This document shows positions 1 through 11,792 of a DNA stretch of 64,000 bases, in pieces (position 1 is the first letter of the stretch; every line of letters begins with the position of its first letter). The stretch is from Hongsoonwoonella zoysiae. Its GTDB lineage: Bacteria; Pseudomonadota; Alphaproteobacteria; Rhizobiales; Stappiaceae. The stretch is from positions 124,001 to 188,000 of the forward strand of contig NZ_JABRXF010000001.1 in the NCBI RefSeq assembly GCF_013266695.1, read 5' to 3'. A program made the translations under genes and the position numbers. The notes beneath the pieces were generated by a model. The model made no database searches and was not told the origin of the DNA. It saw only the letters and a list, made by a program, of their open reading frames with translations.

Positions 1-1935
<1,935 letters not shown>

Positions 1936-2013
1936 GGTATTCTCTCCTTGGGTCCGCCCTTGAGCGGGACTGTTCCTCGTCTGGATAGATTCGTCTTTTC
2001 TTGGCTTTAGCGA

Positions 2014-2502
<489 letters not shown>

Positions 2503-2611
2503 GGTAGTCCTCCCTTTCGATTTGGGCCGGGCCGTAAGGCAGCCCGGAATCCGGATTTTCAACAAGGTTGTGCAAAAGCCGCCCGACACGCCGCCGGGCG
2601 GTTTTGAAAAA

Positions 2612-3295
2612 TCAGCTCAAGAGAGCAAGTACGACAATGATCGCGCCGAGCGCGATGAGACCCCAGACCATCGGCCCGCCATAGGCGTTCTTCGCGGCCG
2701 CGGTCTCGACCGTTTCCTCCGCCCGGTGCATGGCGTCCTCGACGCTGTGCTCGACCTTGCTGGCGAGGCCGGAGACCTCTTCGGCCATATGTTCGTCGGC
2801 TATCGACCGCGCTTCCTCCAGGACACCGGGTTCAGGCTCTTCCTCCGACGTGCCGGCCCCTTCGACCTGCGAGCGGAAGTTGGCGAAAAACTCATCCGCC
2901 ATCTTTCGCGCCGTGGAATCGATGAGCCGCGAGCCGAGCTGGGCAAGCTTGCCGCCCACTTGCGCCTTGACGACATAGGAAAGCACTGTCTCCGCGCCGT
3001 CCTCGGCGAGATTGACGTCGGCGGATCCCTTGGCGAAACCGGCGACACCGCCCTTGCCCTCACCGACGATGCGATAGCTTTCTGGCGGCTTGATATCCTC
3101 AAGCGTGACGTCGCCCTTGAACTTTGCCTTCACGGGTCCGACCTTGGCCGTGACCAGCGCATTCATTTCCGTATCCGACTGTTTTTCAAGGGATTCGCAG
3201 CCGGGAATGGAAGCCTTCAGCACCTCCGAATCGTTCAGCGCCTCCCACACGCGCTCGCGCGGCGCCGCGATCCGATACTCACCCGTCATATCCAT
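2612..3295 (-). CDS. coxG: CoxG-family SRPBCC protein with C-terminal membrane anchor
   Basis: A 227-residue protein of the CO dehydrogenase subunit G family. Residues 1 to about 150 form an SRPBCC (START-like) lipid or ligand-binding fold, starting [22 protein letters not shown] and containing the characteristic IPGCESL segment. A charged linker follows, and the last about 20 residues are a hydrophobic helix ending in LALLS. CoxG proteins are thought to tether the molybdenum enzyme to the membrane and shuttle quinone; that function is known for the family and inferred here. It is the first gene of the coxG-coxS-coxL order. The start may be ATG 3295 or ATG 3289; GGGAGG lies 11 nt before the first. 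Confidence 0.85.
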   Translation of the reverse strand: MDMTGEYRIAAPRERVWEALNDSEVLKASIPGCESLEKQSDTEMNALVTAKVGPVKAKFKGDVTLEDIKPPESYRIVGEGKGGVAGFAKGSADVNLAEDGAETVLSYVVKAQVGGKLAQLGSRLIDSTARKMADEFFANFRSQVEGAGTSEEEPEPGVLEEARSIADEHMAEEVSGLASKVEHSVEDAMHRAEETVETAAAKNAYGGPMVWGLIALGAIIVVLALLS

Positions 3296-3723
3296 GGGGC
3301 TGTCGACCTCCCGTTTTTATAGAGCGCCGATCAGGACGCGTCCTGTCCGCCGGTTCCGGCTGCCGCTCTCGCAATTCTCTCGTTACATTACAATACATTG
3401 GAGGAGCGTTCGCCGCATGACAAGCGTGTGAGAAAAGAAATAGGCGCAGGCTAGCGATACCGCCTCGCAAAGACACCCTCCCCATAGCGTCAAGCGCTGT
3501 CTCTTCGGCTTAAACCGGCCTCGTTGCGCCGATTTCCGACGCTCTCTTGTCGTAGATGCCTGATTGTGAATTCTTCTGCCCGCAAACGACCAAACCCCGC
3601 CGGATTTGTCAAAATATTTCGGGAAATCGCCTGCCTGTGGACATACGGAAGACATCCGGACGCCACCTGCCATGTTGACCATTGCCTCGCCCGGTCCTAA
3701 TGCGTTGCGGATCGGTTTTACCA
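3296..3723. other. intergenic region between divergent genes
   Basis: About 430 bases separating the minus-strand coxG operon from the plus-strand methyltransferase gene. It must hold promoters for both directions. I see no convincing gene, hairpin terminator or long repeat in it. Two open frames run through on the minus strand, but they have Arg-rich random composition and no ribosome binding site. Confidence 0.5.
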
Positions 3724-4704
3724 ATGCGAAGCGAGCCCGAATTGACCGTCCTCTTCCGATCGTCCGCCTTGCCGGCACCCGCTCCTCGCGGAAAGGCTCC
3801 CGCCGAGTGCTGGCCTGTCGTTCTAGAAACGCGCGGCTGGGAGGATTATTCCCTCATCGACATGGGCCACGGCCGCAAGATGGAACGCTACGGCCGCGTG
3901 ACGGTCGTGCGGCCCGAACCGCAGGCGATGGGAACGCCGCGCCTGAAAGAAGCCGCGTGGGAAGGCGTCGACGCCGTCTTCACCGGCGATGTGGAAGAGG
4001 AAGGCCCCGGCCGCTGGCGCTTCAACCGCGACCTGCCCGAAACCTGGGAGATGGCGTTCGGACCTGCCCGTTTCCACGGCCGCTTCATGTCTTTCCGCCA
4101 TGTCGGCGTCTTTCCCGAGCAGGCAGCCCACTGGGAGTGGATCGTCGATCAGGTGAAGGCGGCAAAGCGCCCGCTGAAGGTGCTGAACCTCTTCGGCTAT
4201 ACCGGGCTCGCCTCGCTCCTCCCGGCAACTGCCGGGGCGGAAGTCACCCACATCGACGCATCGAAGAAGGCTATCGGCTGGGCACGCGAAAACCAGGCGC
4301 TTTCGGGAATCGACGACCTGCCGATCCGCTGGATCTGCGAAGATGCCTCGAAATTTGTCGCCCGCGAGATTAGGCGCGGCAATACCTACGACGGGATCAT
4401 CCTCGATCCGCCGAAATACGGACGCGGCCCCAAGGGCGAGGTCTGGGATCTTTTCACGAACCTTCCCGGCATGCTCTACGACCTTGAAAAGCTGCTTTCG
4501 CCGGAGGCCCGTTTCATGATCCTGACGGCCTATGCGATCCGCTCAAGCTTCGTCGCGATCCACGAAGTGATGAACGAGGCGCTCAACCGCCGCGGCGGGC
4601 TGATCGAATCGGGCGAACTCGTCATCCGCGAGGAACGCGGGCGCGAAGGCAGGCCGGCACGAGCGCTTTCCACTTCCCTTTTCAGCCGCTGGAGCGCGCC
4701 ATGA
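3724..4704 (+). CDS. class I SAM-dependent methyltransferase (RlmI/RlmK-like)
   Basis: A 326-residue methyltransferase of the COG1092 type, the family of the 23S rRNA m5C and m7G enzymes RlmI and RlmK. Motif I (SAM-binding) is LNLFGYTGLAS at about residues 154-164, and the catalytic-site motif IV is DPPKYGRGP at about 228-236. Family members modify rRNA, so a cytoplasmic RNA target is likely but the position is unknown. The start at ATG 3724 gives MRSEPELTVLF; TTG or ATG codons 24-42 bases upstream are possible but less convincing. The stop overlaps the next gene start by four bases (ATGA), so it is translationally coupled to another RNA methyltransferase. Confidence 0.85.
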   Translation: MRSEPELTVLFRSSALPAPAPRGKAPAECWPVVLETRGWEDYSLIDMGHGRKMERYGRVTVVRPEPQAMGTPRLKEAAWEGVDAVFTGDVEEEGPGRWRFNRDLPETWEMAFGPARFHGRFMSFRHVGVFPEQAAHWEWIVDQVKAAKRPLKVLNLFGYTGLASLLPATAGAEVTHIDASKKAIGWARENQALSGIDDLPIRWICEDASKFVAREIRRGNTYDGIILDPPKYGRGPKGEVWDLFTNLPGMLYDLEKLLSPEARFMILTAYAIRSSFVAIHEVMNEALNRRGGLIESGELVIREERGREGRPARALSTSLFSRWSAP

Positions 4705-5543
4705 CGGGCCAACATTCGGGCCGGCCGCGCGCGGGCGCGGTCAAGCAGATCACCTCGCATTCGAATCCGCTGGTCAAGGAGATCAAGGGGCTGGTCGGCA
4801 TGCGCAAGCACCGCGCGCAGTCGGGCCTTTTCGTCGCCGAGGGGCTGAAGCTCGCCACCGACGCGCTCGATGCCGGATGGAACGTGCGCTATCTGGCACT
4901 CGGGCCAGATGTGCGCGAGAACGACCGCGCCCAGCAGGCGGCGGCAAGGGCGCGGGCGAAGGGCGCGCTTATCCTGGAAATGCCGGCGCAGATCCTTTCC
5001 GCCGTCACGCGACGGGACAACCCGCAGATGGTCGTCGGCGTTTACGAGCAGAAACTGCTGGCGCCGCAGGAAATCCGCCCGAAAGAAACGGACGTCTGGA
5101 TCGCACTCGACCATGTTCGCGACCCCGGCAACCTGGGCACGATCATCCGCACCGCCGATGCGGTGGGCGCAAGCGGCGTGATCCTCGTTGGCGACACGAC
5201 CGATCCTTTCGCCGTTGAAGCCGTTCGCGCGACGATGGGTTCGCTGTTTCACGTTCCGCTTGCGAAAATGAGCCGCGAAGAGTTCAAATCCCTTGCCGGC
5301 AGATGGCCGGGCACGGTGGCGGGCACGCATCTGAAAGGCGACAAGGATTACCGCGAGGTCGCATATAAATCGCCCACGCTGCTCGTGATGGGTAACGAGC
5401 AGGCCGGCCTTCCCGACGATATGGCCGAGACCTGCAGCGATCTTGTGCGTATCCCGCAGCTTGGCCAGGCGGACAGCCTGAACCTCGCCGTCGCGACGGC
5501 CGTGATGCTTTTCGAGATCCAACGCCCGCGTCTCAAACTTTAG
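4701..5543 (+). CDS. TrmH/SpoU-family RNA 2'-O-methyltransferase
   Basis: A 280-residue SPOUT-fold enzyme that transfers methyl from SAM to a ribose 2'-hydroxyl in rRNA or tRNA. Residues 20-110 are the RNA-binding SpoU substrate domain (HSNPLVKEIKGL). The three SPOUT motifs are visible: GNLGTIIRTADA near residue 143, VMGNEQAGLP near 227 and LNLAVATAVMLFE at the end, which together make the trefoil-knot SAM site. It overlaps the preceding methyltransferase gene by ATGA and is followed after 9 bases by the epimerase-like gene, so these three form an operon. The exact target nucleotide cannot be read from sequence. Confidence 0.92.
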   Translation: MTGQHSGRPRAGAVKQITSHSNPLVKEIKGLVGMRKHRAQSGLFVAEGLKLATDALDAGWNVRYLALGPDVRENDRAQQAAARARAKGALILEMPAQILSAVTRRDNPQMVVGVYEQKLLAPQEIRPKETDVWIALDHVRDPGNLGTIIRTADAVGASGVILVGDTTDPFAVEAVRATMGSLFHVPLAKMSREEFKSLAGRWPGTVAGTHLKGDKDYREVAYKSPTLLVMGNEQAGLPDDMAETCSDLVRIPQLGQADSLNLAVATAVMLFEIQRPRLKL

Positions 5544-5552
5544 GTTCAATCG

Positions 5553-6416
5553 ATGCGCCTGTTCGTCTTCGGCCTCGGCTATTCATCCCGCGCTTTCGTT
5601 GAGGAGGTGCGCCAGCGTTTCGACTGGATCGGCGGGACGACCCGCACACGCGAGAAAGCGGAGGCTTTAGGAAGTGCCGGCATCGAGCCATTCCTGTTCG
5701 ATGGCTTTTCCAAATCGCCGGAAATTGCGAAAGCGCTCGCAAATGCGAGCCATGTCCTTGTCTCCATCGCACCGGGCGACGAAGGCGATCCCGCACTCAA
5801 GCTCCACGGGCCGGATATCGCTTCAGCCAGGCCGGAGTGGATCGGTTATCTCTCCACCGTCGGCGTTTACGGCGACCACGCGGGCGATTGGGTGGATGAG
5901 GAAACGCTTTGCAAACCCGTTTCGCGCAGGTCGGTCTTGCGGGTCGCCGCTGAAACGAACTGGCTCGATTTCGCGGCGAGCGAAACCCTGAATCTCCAGA
6001 TATTCCGCCTGTCGGGCATCTACGGCCCGGGCCGGAACGCCTTCATCAACCTGGAGAAAGGCAAGGCGAAGCGCCTGATCAAGCCGGGTCAGGTTTTCAA
6101 TCGCATCCATGTCGCGGATATATCCGGCGCGCTTGCCGCATCTCTCGCCGAACCAAGTACGCGTATTTACAACGTGACCGATGACGAGCCCTGCCCACCG
6201 CAGGATGTCGTCGAATATGCGGCGAAGCTGATGGGTGTCGAACCTCCGCCGGAAGTGGATTTCGAGACGGCCGATATTTCGCCGATGGCGCGATCCTTCT
6301 ACGGAGAAAACAAGCGTGTCTCGAACGAACGTATCAAGAGAGAGCTCAGCTATCGTTTTCGCTTCCCGAACTACCGGGTAGCGCTTGATACGCTTTATCG
6401 CGACGGCTGGCGGTAA
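5553..6416 (+). CDS. NAD(P)-dependent epimerase/SDR family protein (YeeZ-like)
   Basis: A 287-residue extended short-chain dehydrogenase-like protein. The N-terminus MRLFVFGLGYSSRAF has the Rossmann G-x-G-x-x-S nucleotide-binding loop and resembles the E. coli YeeZ group. Later segments YLSTVGVYGDHAG and LSGIYGPGRN are typical of the NAD-dependent epimerase fold. The usual YxxxK catalytic pair is not obvious, so I would not name a reaction. It is the third gene of the methyltransferase operon with a 9-base gap. It is ordinary in composition for the region. Confidence 0.8.
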   Translation: MRLFVFGLGYSSRAFVEEVRQRFDWIGGTTRTREKAEALGSAGIEPFLFDGFSKSPEIAKALANASHVLVSIAPGDEGDPALKLHGPDIASARPEWIGYLSTVGVYGDHAGDWVDEETLCKPVSRRSVLRVAAETNWLDFAASETLNLQIFRLSGIYGPGRNAFINLEKGKAKRLIKPGQVFNRIHVADISGALAASLAEPSTRIYNVTDDEPCPPQDVVEYAAKLMGVEPPPEVDFETADISPMARSFYGENKRVSNERIKRELSYRFRFPNYRVALDTLYRDGWR

Positions 6417-6796
6417 ATAGCGCCGCCTAAGACGTTTACAATTCTTAAACCAAAACCGTTTACACTTTTTTCGGATATCGCGGTTTGCGGGTCGATGGCC
6501 GTCGGCTGGTTCCGCGAGTGGACCGTCTGAAAGCGGAACTCCACGCGGTTTGCCAGACCGTACCCTTAACAAGGGGTCTTGAAGATCGAACTTCAAACCC
6601 CATATCGAAGGTTGCTGATAGGGAGAGGCCGCAACGGCCCGCAAGCGCCATGGGCGCATCCTCCCTGAAGTGTTCCAATCACTTTATAGCAGCAGCCGGA
6701 CAACTCATGACATGGGTTCGTAATCCATTGTCATGAAAGTGTTTCGGTCATCCTATTCAATCGGCATTTGATACAAGAAACTGGAAAGAAGAAAAA
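6417..6796. other. intergenic region and likely cold-shock gene 5' UTR
   Basis: About 380 bases with no supported gene. It contains two similar T-rich words 30 bases apart (GTTTACAATTCTT near 6433 and GTTTACACTTTTTT near 6462). Closer to the cold-shock gene it holds a long untranslated stretch that could form the structured leader usual for csp mRNAs. I could not fix a promoter. Confidence 0.4.
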
Positions 6797-6997
6797 ATGC
6801 AGCATGGTAACGTTAAGTGGTTCGATACCCTGAAGGGCATCGGATTGATCGAGCCGGACGAGGGCGAGGACGTCTTCGTCGCGATGGACACCGTCCGCAA
6901 GGCCGGGCGCAACACGCTGAGGGAAGGCCAACTCGTGGCATATGACCTCGCCTACGTCAGCGGCCGCCAGACCGCCGACAATCTCTGCGTTCTGTAA
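6797..6997 (+). CDS. cold-shock domain protein
   Basis: A 66-residue single cold-shock domain, binding single-stranded RNA or DNA in the cytoplasm and acting as an RNA chaperone. It begins MQHGNVKWFDTLKGIGLI. The RNP-1 region reads KGIGLI at residues 13-18 instead of the usual KGFGFI, so the two aromatic residues that stack on nucleobases are replaced, while RNP-2 (DVFVAM) is largely kept. A purine-rich stretch (GGAAAGAAGAAA) precedes the ATG. A strong hairpin terminator follows 30 bases after the stop, so it is a one-gene unit. Family is certain; binding strength may be reduced by the substitutions. Confidence 0.92.
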   Translation: MQHGNVKWFDTLKGIGLIEPDEGEDVFVAMDTVRKAGRNTLREGQLVAYDLAYVSGRQTADNLCVL

Positions 6998-7026
6998 AAG
7001 ATCGATCCGTCGAACCGTATGACCGT

Positions 7027-7050
7027 AAAGGGCGGGCTTCCCGCCCTTTC
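7027..7050 (+). terminator. intrinsic terminator of the cold-shock gene
   Basis: A perfect 10-bp stem (AAAGGGCGGG / CCCGCCCTTT) with a three-base loop, starting 30 bases after the csp stop codon. The T-tract is short, three bases. Confidence 0.75.
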
Positions 7051-7165
7051 GTGTGTCCAAGCCAACAAAATCGAATATTTTCTGCTGTTTTCCCAAACGC
7101 ATGGCGCTATCCTTGCCAACCCTCATCCTTGCATCTGTGAAGAGCGGCAGGACCAGGCGCCCAGA

Positions 7166-7945
7166 ATGGCTTCAGCCCGTCAGAGCATAATCCTCGACAT
7201 TGCCCGCCACACAGGGCGTGTCATGGTCGACGACCTCGCCACGCGCCTCGACGTGACCCCGCAGACGATCCGCAAGGACCTGAACGAACTTTGCGACAAG
7301 AACCTTCTTTCGCGCGTTCACGGCGGAGCGATGCTTTCGACCGCCGTAAAGAACGTCGGCTATGAGGCCCGCCGCGCCATCGCACGAGACGAAAAGGCAG
7401 CTATCGGCCGGATCGCCGCCGGACTCATTCCCAATGCCTCGTCGCTGTTCATAAATATCGGCACCACGACGGAAGCGGTGGCGCGGGCGCTGGTGCATCA
7501 TGCCAACCTCATGGTCGTCACCAACAACATTAACGTCGCCAATACCCTGCGCCCGTGCCATACGATCGAGGTAGTGATCGCCGGAGGCCTCGTGCGTCCG
7601 GCCGACGGCGGCATCGTCGGCGAGGCGGCGGTCGATTTCATCAAGCAGTTCCGTGTCGATTTCGCCGTCATCGGTACCTCCGCGATAGATGACGATGGCG
7701 CCCTGCTCGATTTTGACTTCCGAGAAGTGAAGGTGGCGCAGGCGATCATCGAGAACGCGCGTAATGTCATCCTTGTGGCCGATTCAACGAAATTCGACCG
7801 CAAGGCGCCTGTCAGGATCGCCCATATTTCGCAAGTCGACACATTCGTGACCGACCAATGCCCGAGCGAGACGATCCGCCGGATCGCGGTTGAAAACGAT
7901 GTCCATCTGGTCGAAACCGCACCCACTGGCGCCGAGGTCGGCTAG
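7166..7945 (+). CDS. DeoR/GlpR-family transcriptional regulator
   Basis: A 259-residue DeoR-family repressor. Residues 1-55 form the winged helix-turn-helix (VDDLATRLDVTPQTIRKDLNEL). The rest is the sugar-phosphate-sensing DeoR C-terminal domain, with FINIGTTTEAVARAL near residue 95 and IGTSAIDDDGALLDFD near 173. The start at 7166 was chosen because the protein then begins with the family's usual short tail before the helix-turn-helix; the frame is open about 50 codons further up but runs through the csp terminator. It stands 120 bases ahead of glycerol kinase on the same strand, so glycerol-3-phosphate is the likely inducer (a GlpR role), which is inference from position. Confidence 0.88.
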   Translation: MASARQSIILDIARHTGRVMVDDLATRLDVTPQTIRKDLNELCDKNLLSRVHGGAMLSTAVKNVGYEARRAIARDEKAAIGRIAAGLIPNASSLFINIGTTTEAVARALVHHANLMVVTNNINVANTLRPCHTIEVVIAGGLVRPADGGIVGEAAVDFIKQFRVDFAVIGTSAIDDDGALLDFDFREVKVAQAIIENARNVILVADSTKFDRKAPVRIAHISQVDTFVTDQCPSETIRRIAVENDVHLVETAPTGAEVG

Positions 7946-8065
7946 AACGCTTCTTTTCGGTTGACGGTCAATTTTCTTCATATGAAAGTCGCCATCACCT
8001 GAAACGCAAAATTACGAAAACAGGGAGGAGTCCGGTATCGGCCGCAGGCCCGCCGGACGATCGAC

Positions 8066-9559
8066 ATGAGCGGAAACATTCTCGCAATCGACCAGGGCAC
8101 GACCTCCAGCCGCGCAATAGTCTTTGACGAAACTTTCCGCCCGGGCGCAACCGCGCAAGCCGAATTTCCGCAGCATTTCCCGCGCTCGGGCTGGGTGGAG
8201 CACGACCCGGAAGACCTTTGGACGTCAACTCTTGCCGTCTGTCGCGAAGCGCTTGAAAAATCCGGCCTGCCGATTTCCGACATCGCCGCCATCGGCATTA
8301 CCAATCAACGTGAAACGACGCTCGTCTGGGACCGGAAGACGGGCAGGCCCGTGCATAACGCCATCGTCTGGCAGGACCGGCGCACCGCCGACATCTGCGC
8401 CCGCCTGAAGGCGGAAGGCCATGAGGCAATGGTGACGGAAAAGACCGGCCTTCTGCTCGATCCCTATTTCTCCGGCACGAAGCTTTCATGGATCCTGGAA
8501 AACGTGGAGGGAGCGCGCGCAAGGGCACAAGCCGGCGGCCTTGTGTTCGGCACCGTCGACACATGGATCATCTGGCGGCTTACCGGCGGCAAGGTTCACG
8601 TGACAGATGCGACGAACGCCGCCCGCACGCTCCTTTACAACATCGCGGAAAACCGCTGGGACGAGGAACTCTGCAAGCTCCTTGGCGTGCCGATGTCCAT
8701 GCTGCCCGAAGTGCGCGACAGCTCGGGCGATTTCGGCACCACGGATGCGGAATTCTTCGGCCATCCCCTGCCGATCCTCGGCGTCGCCGGCGACCAGCAG
8801 GCGGCAACCGTCGGCCAGGCCTGCTTCAAGCCCGGCATGGTGAAATCGACATACGGCACGGGCTGCTTTGCGCTTATCAACACCGGAGCGGAGCCTGTGG
8901 TCTCGAAGAACCGGCTTCTTTCCACCATCGCCTACCGGCTCGACGGCAAGACGACCTACGCCCTCGAAGGCTCGATCTTCGTGGCCGGCAGCGCCGTACA
9001 GTGGTTGCGCGACGGCCTGGGCATCATATCGGAAGCGGCCCAATCCCAGGCTCTTGCCGAAACATCCTCTGAAGAGGGCAGGCTCTATCTGGTGCCGGCT
9101 TTCGTCGGTCTCGGTGCGCCGCACTGGGATCCGGACGCGCGCGGCGCGATCTTCGGACTGACACGCGCGAGCGGGCCGGCCGATTTCGCAAGAGCCGCGC
9201 TTGAAAGCGTAGGCTACCAGACCCACGACCTTGTGGATGCCATGCGTGCCGACTGGCAGGGCGAAGCGGCGGCGGACACGGTCTTGCGCGTCGACGGTGG
9301 CATGACCGCGTCGGACTGGACCATGCAATTCCTCGCCGACATTCTTGGCTCTCCCGTCGACAGGCCCCAGGTGCTTGAGACGACGGCCCTTGGTGCGGCG
9401 TGGCTTGCCGCCAGAAAGGCCGGAGTCTGGCCGGACATGGACGAATTCGCGAAGGAATGGCGCCTCGACCGGAGGTTCGAACCCGGACTTAACGAGGCAT
9501 CACGAAACAAGCTGATCGAAGGCTGGCATGACGCCGTACGGCGCACGAAAAGCGCCTGA
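8066..9559 (+). CDS. glpK: glycerol kinase
   Basis: A 497-residue FGGY-family kinase that phosphorylates glycerol to glycerol-3-phosphate. The N-terminus ([18 protein letters not shown]) carries the phosphate-binding loop of the actin-like ATPase fold. [10 protein letters not shown] near residue 94 and the [11 protein letters not shown] and DGGMTASDW segments further on are glycerol-kinase signatures. Length matches the family (about 500). The preceding gene is a DeoR-type regulator. No glycerol-3-phosphate dehydrogenase or glycerol transporter gene is adjacent here, so the rest of the pathway is encoded elsewhere. Confidence 0.96.
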   Translation: MSGNILAIDQGTTSSRAIVFDETFRPGATAQAEFPQHFPRSGWVEHDPEDLWTSTLAVCREALEKSGLPISDIAAIGITNQRETTLVWDRKTGRPVHNAIVWQDRRTADICARLKAEGHEAMVTEKTGLLLDPYFSGTKLSWILENVEGARARAQAGGLVFGTVDTWIIWRLTGGKVHVTDATNAARTLLYNIAENRWDEELCKLLGVPMSMLPEVRDSSGDFGTTDAEFFGHPLPILGVAGDQQAATVGQACFKPGMVKSTYGTGCFALINTGAEPVVSKNRLLSTIAYRLDGKTTYALEGSIFVAGSAVQWLRDGLGIISEAAQSQALAETSSEEGRLYLVPAFVGLGAPHWDPDARGAIFGLTRASGPADFARAALESVGYQTHDLVDAMRADWQGEAAADTVLRVDGGMTASDWTMQFLADILGSPVDRPQVLETTALGAAWLAARKAGVWPDMDEFAKEWRLDRRFEPGLNEASRNKLIEGWHDAVRRTKSA

Positions 9560-9821
9560 CTGAAAAGCAGCCTAATTTCAGACCATTCGCCGCCCGGAAA
9601 CAGGATTTTTCGCGCCTGGCGCACAAAAGGAAACAAAGATTCCTTTCGTAACGTCAATTTGCATTAGATAATCGGGGTTCAAACGGTCACAGAGCGCCCA
9701 CCTCAGCGGAAGGGCCTCGCGATTTCGCTGATTTTCCGATTTCCCTTTTGTCGCCGCGCAGGAAGGAATCAAGACCTCCGATGCGGCCACACAAACCGCA
9801 AATAACAAGGGAGAACCTGCC

Positions 9822-10484
9822 ATGACATCTCTCAGGATCGGAGATATTGCACCCGACTTCGAAGCGGAAACGACGGAAGGCAAGATTCGCTTCCATGACT
9901 GGCTCGGCGATTCCTGGGGCGTGCTGTTTTCACACCCGAAGGATTACACGCCGGTCTGCACCACAGAGCTTGGCTATATGGCCAGCATCAAGGCCGAGTT
10001 CGACAGGCGTAACACCAAGATCATCGGCCTGTCCGTCGATCCGGTAGACAGCCACGCCGGCTGGGCAAAGGATATCGAGGAGACGCAAGGCACCGCGCCG
10101 AATTATCCGATGATCGGCGATCCGGAACTGACCGTCGCCAAGCTCTACGGCATGCTGCCGGCGGGCGTCGGCGACACCTCCGAGGGCCGCACCCCGGCGG
10201 ACAACCAAACGGTGCGCACCGTCTTCGTCATCGCACCGGACAAGACGATCAAACTGATGCTGATCTATCCGATGACGACGGGCCGCAACTTCGACGAAGT
10301 GATCCGCGTTCTCGATTCATTGCAACTGACGGCGAAACACAAGGTCGCGACGCCTGCGAACTGGAAGGACGGTGAGGACGTGATTATTGCCGGCTCCGTT
10401 ACCGACGAAGCGGCAAAGGATCTCTTCCCCGGCGGCTGGAAGGCGCCAAAGCCTTATCTCAGGATCGTACCGCAGCCGAAGTAG
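9822..10484 (+). CDS. 1-Cys peroxiredoxin (Prx6 type)
   Basis: A 220-residue thiol peroxidase that reduces hydrogen peroxide and organic peroxides. The peroxidatic cysteine is Cys46 in the motif PVCTTE, with Thr43 before it (DYTPVCTTE). No second, resolving cysteine is visible, and the length and C-terminal extension (NWKDGEDVIIAGSV...KAPKPYLRIVPQPK) are those of the Prx6 group. AAGGGAGA lies just upstream of the ATG. It is a single-gene unit ending in a hairpin shared with the convergent exporter gene. Confidence 0.95.
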   Translation: MTSLRIGDIAPDFEAETTEGKIRFHDWLGDSWGVLFSHPKDYTPVCTTELGYMASIKAEFDRRNTKIIGLSVDPVDSHAGWAKDIEETQGTAPNYPMIGDPELTVAKLYGMLPAGVGDTSEGRTPADNQTVRTVFVIAPDKTIKLMLIYPMTTGRNFDEVIRVLDSLQLTAKHKVATPANWKDGEDVIIAGSVTDEAAKDLFPGGWKAPKPYLRIVPQPK

Positions 10485-10507
10485 GCGCAAAAATCCTGAA
10501 CTTCCAG

Positions 10508-10530
10508 AGGGCGGCTCCGGGCCGCCCTTT
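10508..10530 (+). terminator. hairpin between convergent peroxiredoxin and EamA genes
   Basis: An 8-bp perfect stem (AGGGCGGC / GCCGCCCT) with a five-base loop, 23 bases after the peroxiredoxin stop. It lies between two convergent genes and may serve both directions. The T-tract is short. Confidence 0.7.
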
Positions 10531-10542
10531 GCATAGTACCTC

Positions 10543-11454
10543 TTATGCCTCGCGCGCGGTGGAAATTTCCCGAAAGATCCCGCGCCGGTCACCCGCAAGC
10601 CACACCCCGGCAAGACAGAACACGAAGCCGGCCAGCGTCATCCCCGCGATCGGCTCGCCGAACATGAGCCACGCCCATATCGAGATGACCGGCGGCGTCA
10701 GATAAATCAGGCTTGCAACCCGTGTCGCCGTACCGTTCTTCAGGCAAAGCCAGTAGAAGCCGTATCCGCCGATGGTCGAAAACAGAATGAACCATGCAAC
10801 GGCATAGACGAAATCCCCGGTCAATTCCGGCATGAGCGTGCCGTCGGCAAGCGCCAACGGCGCGAAAAGCACGGTCGACGTTGCGCTTTGCACGCCGATC
10901 ACCGCAAGCGTGGAAAGGCTGGCCGCTTCTTCAGGCCTCTGGATGCGCTTTGCGAGGATCGTGTCGGCAACGATGCTGAACATCGAAAGAAGCGGGAATG
11001 AAAACGCCCACGGCTGCGCGAAGCCGAGCGAGCCTGCGACGGCGCAAAGCACGCCGAGGAAGCCGAGCGCAAGGCCGATCCATTGCCTGCCGCGCACGGC
11101 CTCGTTCAGAAGAACGCCAACAAGCACCGCCGTCACCAGCGGTTGCAAAGCGGAAATAAGCGCAGCGGTGCCGAGCGGCACCCCAAGGTCCACGCCCTTC
11201 ACCCCGAATGCGAGATAGCCGAACATGGCGAACGCTCCGATCACCGCCTGCAACCGGATATCCCTGAAGCTTGCGCCCCGGCGAAGAGACGAGACGACGA
11301 AGGGAAGAAGCACCACCGAAGAGATCACGAAGCGCCAGAAAAGAACCAGGAAGACTGACGGTGTGGAAGACGCAAGCTTTGCGCCGATGAATCCAGAACT
11401 CCAGCAAATAACGAGCGCCGCTTCCGAAAAGATCAAGTATAGTCCGACGCGCAT
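10543..11454 (-). CDS. EamA/DMT-family transporter
   Basis: A 303-residue inner-membrane protein of the drug/metabolite transporter superfamily. The chain shows about ten hydrophobic helices arranged as two EamA repeats, the first beginning LIFSEAALVICWSSGFIGAKLA and the second after about residue 150. Members export amino acids or other small metabolites; the substrate cannot be read. The start ATG 11454 opens directly on the first helix. It is transcribed alone, convergent with the peroxiredoxin gene. Confidence 0.9.
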   Translation of the reverse strand: MRVGLYLIFSEAALVICWSSGFIGAKLASSTPSVFLVLFWRFVISSVVLLPFVVSSLRRGASFRDIRLQAVIGAFAMFGYLAFGVKGVDLGVPLGTAALISALQPLVTAVLVGVLLNEAVRGRQWIGLALGFLGVLCAVAGSLGFAQPWAFSFPLLSMFSIVADTILAKRIQRPEEAASLSTLAVIGVQSATSTVLFAPLALADGTLMPELTGDFVYAVAWFILFSTIGGYGFYWLCLKNGTATRVASLIYLTPPVISIWAWLMFGEPIAGMTLAGFVFCLAGVWLAGDRRGIFREISTAREA

Positions 11455-11618
11455 TCTAGAAAAACCTTACGCAATTTCATAAAGCGATCAATTATCGATC
11501 CAACGAAATAATGCGCGCACCGCAACCGCCTCAACCGACGATTTCGTGATTACGCTTGGCCGGAAAATCCGAAATTGCGGCGCTCAGGCCTTCCGGCGCG
11601 GCTATCGTGATTTAGGTC

Positions 11619-11777
11619 CGGGCGTTCGCACCTCGCATCGATTCGCTGGATCGATCCGTCCGGCTAACGGCCGGTTAGTCCCGAAAGGAACCTCCTCGGC
11701 CCGCTCGACGGCGCAAGCGCCTTACCCTCGCGGGCGTTCGCCCCTCGCATCGATTCGCTGGATCGATGCGTCCGGCT
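11619..11777. repeat. two 47-bp direct repeat copies with internal palindromes, 3' of lepA
   Basis: Copies lie at 11619-11665 and 11731-11777 and match at 45 of 47 positions. Each contains ATCGAT on either side of a 7-base spacer; in the second copy this is a perfect inverted repeat of GCATCGAT. The second copy runs into a 7-bp hairpin (GTCCGGC-TTC-GCCGGAC, 11770-11786) that abuts the lepA stop. The whole 11455-11792 interval has no gene. The arrangement resembles small palindromic intergenic elements; there is no T-tract, so it is not an obvious terminator. Confidence 0.8.
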
Positions 11778-11792
11778 TCGCCGGACCGGGGC

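Noticed and set aside
4530..5549. 339-codon minus-strand frame opposite the SpoU methyltransferase
   Set aside because: Antisense shadow with random composition; the plus strand carries all SPOUT motifs.
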